From NCBI GenBank assembly GCA_934045075.1, contig OW203721.1, positions 22,640,181 to 22,704,180 of the forward strand: a DNA stretch of 64,000 nucleotides, given 5' to 3'. The stretch is from Yponomeuta sedellus. Lineage: Eukaryota; Arthropoda; Insecta; Lepidoptera; Yponomeutidae. Under the pieces are notes generated by a model. It worked only from the letters and a program-made list of their open reading frames with translations, had not been told where the DNA came from and ran no database searches. Of this stretch, positions 45,201 through 57,200 are shown in pieces; within the stretch, counting starts at the first letter, position 1; each line of letters starts with the position of its first letter. Made by a program: the position numbers and the translations under genes.

Positions 45201-48200
45201 TTTTGGGTTTTTTTTTAAACTTAATTAATTAACAAATAAGTATGAAAGGAATATAATTAGGATTTTTTTATTTTTGCTACATAATTTTCCGTAATTAATG
45301 TATTGAAAGATGTACTCATATGCAGTGCTGGGTATGTCTATAAATAGCAATTCCTGGCCGTAATATAATAATCTGTAATATAGTCTAGGATAGCCGTTTC
45401 TAATAAACAAATAAAGTCAAGTTTGGTTTCGAATACACAGTGTGGTAATGTGTCCTAGCAGCGCCGCGGCCGCACATCAGATGGGTACTGGTTAGGGGGG
45501 ACGCGTATTGCCGCTATCGGCAGTTGCAAAAAGTTAATGTCCAGGGCGTTGGAAATATTTAGGCACCTCGCGGCAACGTCCCGTATTACACTTCACCGCC
45601 GATTCGAGATTAGCACAGGCGGCCTTATACAAGTCGTAAAATACAAGAAATTGAAAATATCACACACGGCAGAACACAATAAGGGGATGCGATCCATGGG
45701 TGCGGCTAACGGCTCAGTAATTGCTGCCGGTTTTTTGTCCACACCATAACACAATCCCTTAAAACACGCTGTCCAAAATAACCTGTGGTGGAGATTTACG
45801 AGGAAAAAAGTAATCACAGGTTAAATAAACTGACTCTAATGATTATGTTCTTTTTGTTGCACTAACCCGTGTTGAGGAAATTTTTTAAAACCTATTTAGA
45901 GGCTAAAAATTCCGCCCATGCCGGGACTCGAACCCGCGACCTATGGCTAACCGTACTAGCGCTCTCCCAACTGAGGTAACGGGCAAGTGCCGGCATCGGC
46001 GAAACTTCGAACCTCTTTACAATATTATCTGTATTAATTACAATATTCTCTGACTCTAAGTAGTGCTTTAGAGGAATCCTCAAATATAAGAGCTGTTGTA
46101 GTTCGAAGCTTAATATCAACGTCGTCATGGCATTAATAACGCGTCTTGTAGTATAATGACCGGCAATTAACTTGACGAAAAATCCGCGCTGTCCGGACGA
46201 GTTAACGATGGATACAGGAGAGCAACTTTTTTTAATTATTACTTAAACTAAGTCAGTTCAATTAAATCACAGTGCCTTTGAGACCGGAATAGGCCACTAC
46301 GAAAGCAAAGTCATTTTGTTCACGTAATCTGTCATAAATATTACATACAACCTTCAAAGGATTGGAAACAATTAAGAATTATATAAATAAAGTACAATCA
46401 AGTACGATACCGCCCCCATAACGGAACGAATATCAAAATCGTTTTAGAGAAATCACGTATTTCGACTCCGGTCTATCACAAAGCCAAACAAAAATAAAGC
46501 CTAAATAGTTTTACGAGTATATCTCATAGATACTTCATACTTTATGAAAGCTGATGACTAGATTTTGTTATTAAAACCTTCGTAAAGAATGCTAGCAAAT
46601 TAGGAGATAAAAAAATTCACTGCTACTTACGAGCTTAACTTCACGAAATCTGAATCTTATTGAGTTCACTACGAGTATAATTAATTTACGTAAGCAAAGG
46701 TAGAGTTATAATTTCACCAAAAGTTAAGCCACTTCAGTGCAACTATATTTAGATAATCAACAGCAGAACAATGACGACTATATTTTGTAACCTTGCGAAG
46801 CCCAGAAAGCCAACTAATTATACGGAAAAAAACTTTATGCACGATAGTGATTTTACAAGACAAACTTTCAAAAGTTAAACACTTTCAGAAAAACTGAATC
46901 TTATTTAATTCACTAGAATTAATTTACTTATACAAAGTAAATTATCATTTCACCAAAAGCTGAGTCACCTCAGTGCAACTATAAGTAGTTAGATTATCAA
47001 CAGCCAGAATTATGATGACTATATTTTGTAACGAAAACCTTCGGAAGCACAGAATAATAATTGTACGGAGAAAAAACTTTATTCACGACACTGCTTTTAA
47101 AAACCGAAATTTCAAAAGTTTAACTTCACTTTCACAAAATCCGAATCATAATAAATTCATTATAATTTAATTTACTTAAATTTCACCAAGCTACATTAGA
47201 TTGTCAACAACTAAAACTATGATGACTATATTTTGTAACTAACACCTTCGGAAGCACCGAATGCTAACGAATATACGGAAAAAAAAACTTTATGCACGAC
47301 ACTGCTTTTAGAAGCTAAACTTTGAAAAGTTACAGTTCACTTTCACAAAATCTGAATTTTATTTAATTCACTATACCTAATTAAATTACTTAAACAAAGT
47401 TAATTATTATTTCACCAAAAGCTAAGACACCTCAGTGCAACTATATTTAGATCATGAACAACCAGAACTATCTCCTCCCATGTGTCCTAAGCCTCTCTAC
47501 TTATTCATGGCCATTTCCATAAAAATATAGAGGCTATTCCGCTGAATTCACCTTCATTGCTGCCGATCGCGGTGTCGTTTTGGGGCTCCAGGTGTGGCAA
47601 GAGCCACCTCCAGTCAGCCACGTTAGGCATCGCACCGTGATCCTTATAAAGGTAACCGGTATATTCCTGACATTATTTAGTATATATTTAATGGATTCTG
47701 ATATAATTAATCCAACTAATGCTAATACAAAGCTATTCACTAGATTTCTGCAGCACTTTAACATTTAATGTGGGTCGTCAAAATAACGTCAGTGTTGTTT
47801 GATTTATAAAAGACGAGTAATCCGTGATCCGCGCGATTCGAACGATGTTCACGGAAAATCTAGGGTCTATTAGCATTAACACTCAACGTTTGCAAAATAC
47901 TGTGAAATGAAGAAAGTCATGAAACATTTCCTACGTCATCAAGATGTAATTAAGATATAGTAATATGATTTAATATTCTGTATCAGTAATATTTTAAAAT
48001 ATCGGTATTGGTTACTATCAGTCTCGCCGTTTCGGCGAGTAATGCAGTCTTGCAATCGTAGGCTGAGGAAAGCGCTATGCAGCGAGCCGCGCTGGGGGTT
48101 GAGGGTGGTGTTGCCAGCGCAAATTGTAAAGATGGCATGATTTCCAATATTCACATGACACAATCGCTTGTATTGGTTCCGAACTAGAATACCCTATTAT

Positions 48201-51200
48201 CATAGTAACCCGACACGGAGATCGTAAATAGGGAAAAACGCCCAGAGCGACAAGCTATTTGTAACTCACATTTTTTAAGTATGCAGAATTTATTACAATC
48301 AATGGAAAATAAATATATTGATGCGAAAAATTCTAAACAACGTAACGTTCATTGTCAAATATTGATCACCCGAAAACGCCCGACAAGATTTTATTCATTA
48401 ATTTTAGGCAAGATAAAACCAACCGAATCCAAAGACTAATAAAAGTTCATGAAGAGAAAGAGGATTGTCAGAATATTAGCAAGTGGCAAACGCTGGTCTC
48501 TGCCTAACCAGAGGGCTCAGAAATGACTATAATTTTAGACAGATAGAGAACATTTTATTGCACAACCCGAGAGATATAGTGCCAAAAATCCATTGTTACT
48601 GGGATATTCAATAAACACTAAAATTATTAATAAAGAAGAAGACAAGGTACATAGCATAACATAACAATTACATACAGACACATACGAGGATACCCCGTGA
48701 TACGTAGAACCACGTTGTAGCTTAAAATACACACTTTCAGTTTACATTTTGTAGTTGGCAACACCTGGGGAATCTTTCAGGGCTCTTTTCCAGACGACTA
48801 TTGCATAGGCGTTTAGAGGAAAATTTCACACCCACCTAACAATTTCTTCGAATCATTTTTATGTGAAACTGAAATGAAATTATTACGCAACTACGAGCGG
48901 AGAGCTTTTATACATTCAGTTTTAATAAAAATAATATACATTACATATAATAAAACACCAAAGATGAAAAAAAAACCCTTGAAATTCAAGAATGTAGTAG
49001 ACACGTGGACATAATATTAGGCCATTATAGGTTATTTTATTCATTCCCCAATTAAAGAATACAAAATACAGTATACCTGTACCTATCAATTTATAGATAA
49101 ATAGAGAAAACTTTATTGCAAATAAATAAAGAAATTACACAGATATTTCTTAACCTAAGAGTAGAGACGGCGGCCTTATCACTAATAGTGATCTCTCAAA
49201 CCTGAAAGTCAGTAGTATCCTTAGGCAAATACGAATACTGAGATTACATAATATTGTATAACCTTTTGTACACCTCGTGTACTCAATATAGTACATTTTG
49301 TTGACACGTCATTTGTCCAATTGATTCCCATATGTTTTATATACTGTTCCACTTTTTTGTGAGCGTATTTTAACCTTTAATTAGGCAATGACATAAATAA
49401 TAGTTCCCACATTGATCCCTATCAACCTGAAATAGAGTCCAAAACCGTTAAGGTTCTTGTGTGTATTTATAGTACTTACAAATAAAGTTTTTATCTATTC
49501 ATCTATCAGACACCTATGTGATGATAAGGTTGTTTAGTTAAATAAACAACATTAATAAAATATTAAAACTATTGGTCCCAAACTGGACATGGAGCGAGCC
49601 CAGTTGAGCGAGCGGACAGCCCAGGACAGAAAATCCTGGAGCAAAAGAACGAGGAGAGCCGACCCCAAATAATGGGATGAGGCAAAGACAAAGAAGAAGA
49701 TTGGTCCCAAACTAGGATACTCTGCGCTGTGGTAACCAGACAAGCGCATTATCTACATGGAAAAAAGCAAGACTGGGTACTAAAAATAAAAATACAGCTA
49801 TCTCTAGCGGGAATCGAACACACGACATCGAGATGGTAACACGCGTAATACCTCTAGACTAACGGTAAAGGTAATCAAACTAAATGTTTTTACGAACGAA
49901 ATAAGACTAAAATTAGAAAAAATATAATAAAATTAGGAACAAAACAATATGAAATGAGTTGAACAATAGTTCTATAGAAAGTAACAAGGTCACGTGGATA
50001 GGCAAAGTCCAGGATTTACCAGGGTTAGTTTTTTGTTTCCTTCTTTCATCATCACGCTTCCCATCACTGCTGGCCATTCCTCCAAATGCCACAACCGACC
50101 TCTTGCCAGCCGCAATTCTTTTAATTCTTTAATGCGCCAAAATCTAAATATAATTAGATTGAAAATATCCTAGATCGACATTAATATGTAAAGCGTGACA
50201 TTAATATTAGTCAAAGTGGTGCGGCCGACAATGGATTCATTCAAAATTAACAGGTCCTGATTCTATCCCCGACACGATCAATGACGCTAGTGCCACACTG
50301 ATCCTATATATGCCCGTGACGCCGCGTCATTGAAAGCTTGACTTTGTATGCTTCAAACCACTTACGGTAACACACTAATCATCACACTAATATTATAAAG
50401 GCGAAAGTTTGTGAGTGTGTATGTTTGTGAGTGTGTATGTTTATTGTTTCTTCACGTCTAAACGGCTGGAGCGACTTTAATAACATTTGGTATGGCAGCT
50501 GACACCCTGTATTAACACAAAGGCTACGTTTTTACTGCGGGAAAATATCTTATTCCCATGGGAAAATCGATAAGCCGCGGGTAACACCGCGGAGCACAGC
50601 TAGTTATTTATAAAGACACGATTATTAAAACAATCCTCGGAGGCAAATGCGTCACATACGTAAAGGAAAACTGTGCCGAACGTTTCCACTCATTCCCATC
50701 TTACGTCAATTTCAAGCTTAACGTGAGAAGGATCAGTGTGATTCTACCAACATATTGTTTTCTAAGACTTCCACCCATTTTCTGGTTTTCTAGGAGCAAT
50801 ACAGACCAGGTAGTTAGTTAGAACTGCGATTTCCGCACTAAGCCTTATAGTTAGGCCATTTGTTCGTAGCAAGCAAGTATGTTAACACTTAAGACGCTAG
50901 GGTTTACGCACGATGTATTCCTTCGCAGTAAGCGATTGGTATTGTTACTATAACTTCACTAATGTACAAGACTTAGAAAACGATGGCATTGGTACATGTC
51001 TGGATTGGAACCCACAACCTCCCGATTGATAAGCTCGTGTTTAACTTATACCTTATGCTTATCATAACCGATTGAAAAGCCGGCATTCTACAGCTTCGTT
51101 ACCATCGCTCTCAAATATTAAGAGCCCGCACATAAGATAAGATAAGAATATTCTTTATTGTACACCAGAGCACATATTATAAAACATGTAAAGATACAAA

Positions 51201-54200
51201 GTACAATTGGCGGCCTTATTGCTAAAAGCAATTTCTTCCAGACAACCTTACGACGGAAAGTTGCTGAAGGAAATTAGAGACGGGTAGTCGGTGCAAATAT
51301 GAATATTTTAATACACTACTTATATAAATAACAATACACCTACATAAACAGTTACACACATAGTTATGATAAACTTACATAAATACGTTATAATAACAAT
51401 CTACGCGATGAGAGATAAATACAATATTGTGTACCTATATGGAGACATACGGAAAAGACAAAATGAAAAGGACAATGCACGAATACTAAACTTGCAGGGA
51501 CAGATAAAACTCCTTAACTTTGTTTTTAAAGACAGCTGAGGAAGGGGAGCGCCTTATTGATACCGGAAGATCATTCCACAGCTGAGTGGCCGTTACGGTA
51601 AACGAGTCTCTGAAGAACCTCGTCGAGTGAGTTGGAGTCTTCAGCGACATATTCAGGTCAGACCTTAATGCCCGGCTGTGGGAATCACCGAGGTAGGTAA
51701 AGCGCTCTTTAAGATAAGAAGGAGTGGCTGGATTGAACAGTATTGAGTACAGAAGAGAGAGAATGTGAGCATTCCTACGAAAACGGATGGGAAGCCACTT
51801 GAGCTTAGCGCAGAATTCGGAGACGTGGTCATATTTGCGTAAACCAAATATGAATCTTATCGCAAAGTTTTGGAGGCGCTCAAGTTTATTAAGTTGCACT
51901 TCGGTGACATCAAGATAGCTGGCATCAGCGTAGTCGAGGATAGGTAGCAACAGACATTGCGCAAGTGCAATTTTGGTCGCAGTTGGTAGAAAGTTCCGTA
52001 ACCTCCTCAGAGAGGCCGCTGAAGCGAATATTTTCCGACTCACCTCCGCTAGCTGAGGCGACCAAGTCAGACACCTATCGATAATGACCACCAAGTTCTT
52101 GACCTTCTCACTGAAGGGAATTACGACACCGTTAAATTGAACATAGGAATATATTGAACTATTTGTTCTAGACCACAATGCCTTGGAATCGCCTATCCGA
52201 AGCCAAGCTCTCACACCTTGAGAGATGCCTATGATGCAGTGAATGAATTTAATTATGACTGAACAATAACATTTTTATACAGTCAACACACAGCAACACC
52301 TTTACACGCCGTCGACTTTACGTCTGTCCTTGGGGGGAAAAGAGAGGGGCGTTGGGGCGGCCCACCGCTCAAAGGTACGTAATAAAGGTACTCAAAGGTA
52401 CATACACATTGTAATAAAGGTACGGGCCCACGCCGAAGAAACGGGGCGAGGCCTAGGGCGCGATTTCTATACAACGAGCTGCGTCTTTCCAGTCCATTCT
52501 GTCTGGCCTCTAGTTTAGAGGTGACTTCCGCCCAAACCAGCCCAATTACGTAGTTCGCCGTCAAAACATAGAAAGGGTTTTATGATTGACATTACGAACA
52601 TAATTCCCATATCTATAAACTTGCATAGAATTTATACTCGGTTTTCTTTCTAGAAGTTTGGCAGCTTTACTTGTTGACGTGCAAAGCTACGAGACTTTTC
52701 CTTTTAATTTTTCGTTTTAATGAGCTGATGCCTTGGTTTTTCTCGCGTTTCTACAGACAACCGTTTAGCCGGTAGAAGAGTGGGAGGAGTAGCACTCCAC
52801 GGTAACATAAAAAGCGCTTTAGGGGATCTTCCATTAATCAAGTGGTGTTTTAGCAACTTTATATTCTAAAAACCTATTTAGAGGCTAAAAATTCCATGCC
52901 GGTGGAATTTTGACAACTATAACGACAAATATAAGACAACTCAGTTGGGAGAGCGCTGGCACGGTTAGCCAGAGGTCGCGGGTTCGAGTCCCGGCATGGG
53001 TGGAATTTTTAGCCTCTAAATAGGTTTTTAAAATTTTCCTTAGCACGGGTTAGTGCATTAAAAAGAATATAACTTTATATTCTTTTTCTTGCACTAACCC
53101 GTGCTATTGCACTAACCTGTGCTGAGGGACAATTTAAAAAAAAGCCAGAGGTCGCGGGTCCGAGTCCCGGCATGGGTGGAATTTTTAGACTCTAAGTAGG
53201 TTTTTAGCAACTTTTCAAATGTCCTCTCCCCCTGGTGATACAACGTGAGATTGGAGACAAAACTTGCCCTCCCCTGCCCAAATTCAGGCGTATGTGTTGG
53301 TAAAAACTAGATAGATAGAGAACACTTTATTGCACAACCCCCGATATTACTGTACGCTTCCGAAACTTGGTGCCTCTATAAGAGAGATATTAGAAAACTA
53401 GACGTTTTTCACATGAAGTGTTTTCGAACCATCTTGAGGATAACGTGGGTGGACCGAGTGCCAAACACAGAAGTTTTAAGACGGACACAAATACAGGGCA
53501 TGGAAGCGACGTTGATGAAAGCTCAGTTAAGGTGGTGCGGGCACGTGGTGCGCATGGAAGACCACCGTCTGCCCAAGGCCGTTTTCTATTCCCAGTTGTC
53601 AAACGGTGCACGAAAGGTAGGCGGACAGCACCTGCGCTATAAAGACGTCCTTAAAAGGCATTTAACCGCTAACGGCATCTCTCCTGATAGCTGGGAAAAA
53701 GTTGCTTATAGACGCAGCGAATGGCGCTCCACCATCCTCAACAAAGTGGGAGTTTTCGAGGATACCCGGCTCGAGACTCTCGACTCCCAGCAGCAAAAAA
53801 CCCGTCCAAAGCCCACATACTCTTACACGTACAATGACCGTGGTGAGCTTCACTGCGGCCAATGCAACAGAACATTTGAAAACAAGCTGGGCTTCGCGAG
53901 TCACATCCGAGTGCACCGCCGCAGAAGTCCTACCAATCCTTGAGGTCGCCGTCATCGGACTCGATGAGGAGGACATCATTGCACAACCAGAAAATAAGGA
54001 ATCCAACCACGAATTGAATCTTAAATCTAAGTAACATTAAACAATTGGCCTTATCACGTGGAGCGATCTTTTCAAGACAACCTTTGGATGAAGTGGATTG
54101 CATGGAGAATATAGTCGGTAGGTGCAGTTACTTAAATAATAAAATCGAAAATATATTGATACCAAAAAGCAAAAGATTGCGAGAATGTATGTACTTAAAA

Positions 54201-57200
54201 TTATATACTATATTAAGTACAATTGTTCTTAAAACTATTTCTTTGTATTTCGTCACTTTAAGCTATGATACTTGATATAGTTGGTATTAAAAATTTAAAA
54301 GTTATTATATTTTTTTTAGTATTAATGATATACCTTTTAATTTCGTTACACGGGCCTCCTTTGAAAAGAGTATGGGCATAATTACCACGCGTGCCCACCG
54401 CGGAATTACTTTTCAAGCGCTGAGGTAGCTGTTCGAACACCTCAGGCACTCAGGTTTCCCCAAGATGTTTTTCTGCACTTTTTGCAGTCAATAGCCAACT
54501 TTTTGCCGTCGTAAAAATATCTTTAGACGAAATAGCTATTGAAAAAAGAATGTTAACGCCCACGAGAGTTCGAAGCTACATAGATTCAAATTCACTTGTA
54601 TAACGTTGATAGAAAGCGGGCAGATTACATAACAATAAAATATTATTTTTCTGCAAACACGCCGCAAATGAAGGGATGGTAGTTACGTCATTTATTTTTA
54701 AAAAACCTAACAACTGGGCGAGTGACTCGCGCACTGAAAACTCCTTATATAATTTGTGTATTGTTTTCTGTGTTGCCATATCAATAAAAACGTGTAGGCG
54801 GATGGACGAATATGATGATGGCCGTATGTTGACATAAAGGTACCGTTTGCGGCGTACAGCTGGTACTTGGCCCTTAGTAAAGCTCTAACGGCGGTTTTCG
54901 GGAAATCGCTTACGTCTGAGCCATTATATATTAAGTGCTGCGTCATGACACGCTCGTGGCCTGGTCGAACCGAGTGATTGGAATCAGTCGGTACCGCATC
55001 TTTTAATTGTGCTTGTAATGATCACCTACTATTGAAGCGCGCGTAATTAAAATGCTTGCAGCACAATCTTCAATAGTGTTAGGGCTGCTTTAGTTTTTGC
55101 GATGGCCACCAACGAAACATTAATTAGATGTTATGGTAACACTGAAGCGCTCGCGGCCTGGCCGAACCGAATAATTGGAGTAAATCACTTGAGTTAAGCA
55201 ACAACAGGCGGGGTCAGGTGCAGAATGGGTGACCGTCCCGTGACTACCGCTAGCGGCATTATTGCGAGCGCTACCGTGCTTCGCAAGGCACTGTAATGGC
55301 AGTCGTTAAGCCATGTTAGAAGCCTTATGAGCGGCTTGATAACTTCTGACAGTAAGACCCGCCTGTCTTACAATCCAACCCGGACTTGGCCCCCGTGGTA
55401 GAGTATGGCCTAGCCTTCTTCCTCCTAGCCTAGCAGTGGGGACAAAAAAGGGTTACCGTTTTTTATCCCCACTGCTGGGGACGAAGCATCATATGCATCA
55501 TAGATTCGCGATCAGTGATAAAAAGTCGGCCTGTTGTTTCGGCCATAAGCGGTTGCCGCGGGCTTTTTCCGCCTCGAAACTACATGGCTCTTTGCACTGG
55601 TTTGTCTTCCCTCCAAAAATAAAATAGTACCAACAGTGGGCGTGTTTATCTGGGCAAGAGCGTGAGCGAGAACTGTGGGGGTTGCTGGAATGCGAGCGTG
55701 ATCGGTTCCTACCCCGTAAAAGATACTCTATAGTTTATGACGTGGAAACGCCGCCATGCCTATACCTAGCTCAAAATTTTGGCTCAAATTGCCTCCGTGT
55801 TAAATAACGATAACAACTAATTACAAAAACTCCGACCGGTGGCATTTTAGATCAAATGAAGATGAAACGTAAATGGTATGATTACTGCGAGGAATGCACC
55901 GAATAGGCAAGAGGAAACTGTGCCAAAACGTAAAATCAAATTGAGTGTCAGCGTCACGAGTTGTCCACTGACAGCCCGGGACATATGCTGAGTCTGGAAC
56001 CTTTTCTGGTACCAGTAGTTAAAATCATACAGCCGTGGCAAAGTTAGCTTACCTGGTGGAGCAGTAGTTAAAATCATACAGCCGTGGCAAAGTTAGCTTA
56101 CCTGGTGGAGGCGCTGTGTTGACACACAGCGCCTCCACCAGGTAAGCTAACTTTGCCACGGCTGTATGATTTTAACTACTACTTTAATTGTTGGTATTTC
56201 TTACCTTAAGAGTGTTCTTTAACTGGCCATGTTATTATTTTTAAGATTTTATGTGTGTTGTGGTATTTGATTAAATGTTTTTTTTTATTCTATTCTATTC
56301 CAATGACACAGGTACAATAAATACGACATATGACAGTTGTCTCTAAAACCGAAGGTCTCGGGTTCGATCCCCGGCCGGGTCAAACTAGGAAACGAACTTT
56401 TCTAGTTTGTCTCGGGTCTTGGATGTTATATATGTATTTATTGTATTAAATCTATCGTCGAGTTAGCACCTGTAGCACAAGTCATTTAGTTGTACTTAGT
56501 ATAGGGCTAACAAGATCTGTGTAATATGTCGATGAATATTTATTTATTTATATTTCCTTTAGTTTCATTTAAGGGTGCTTTTAGGTTCGGCATGCTGTCT
56601 CGCTCGCACGATTTAACATTTTAAATTCTTATTATTATTTGAATCCGGATTAAGTTACATGATTCTTTGTCTGAAGAGTCCGATCAGGTTTCGCTCTAAT
56701 TCGCAGATCTCATGTAATCATGTTGCGTAGCGGAGTTTGATTGAGGAACGTTTGTTTCCAAAATTAACAGTTTTGGTAACAACTTTTCTTAACCTTTAGC
56801 TACTGATGTGGATTTAATTTCACGTTAACACTGACGTGGGGGCCTCAGAGTCCCGTGTATATATATGCTTATATTTAAAAATCTTTGGGTCTTTTAGGGT
56901 TTAGTGTTTAATAATTAGCTTAAGTGGATATATTTAAATAAAATAAAATGATTTTTGTATAATGTATTTGTTTATAATTAACTATTATATCAAACTTTAG
57001 AAAACGCTTAGCATTTTTTGACAAAAATCACAAGAGGTCTTATATCACAAAGTATCAATTAAAAATATTAAAAAAATCAACCAATTAACTTATAATCTTA
57101 ATTTTAAATAGTCTTTCTAGTAAATGGCACATAAGAAATTATAATACAATAATAGGAATAAGAAATAACAGTCTTCAAATTATTGTGAATTACACACAGT

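Noticed and set aside
54576..54779. A 67-residue minus-strand frame next to the retropepsin fragment
   Set aside because: No similarity to a retrotransposon domain that I can recognise; not called.
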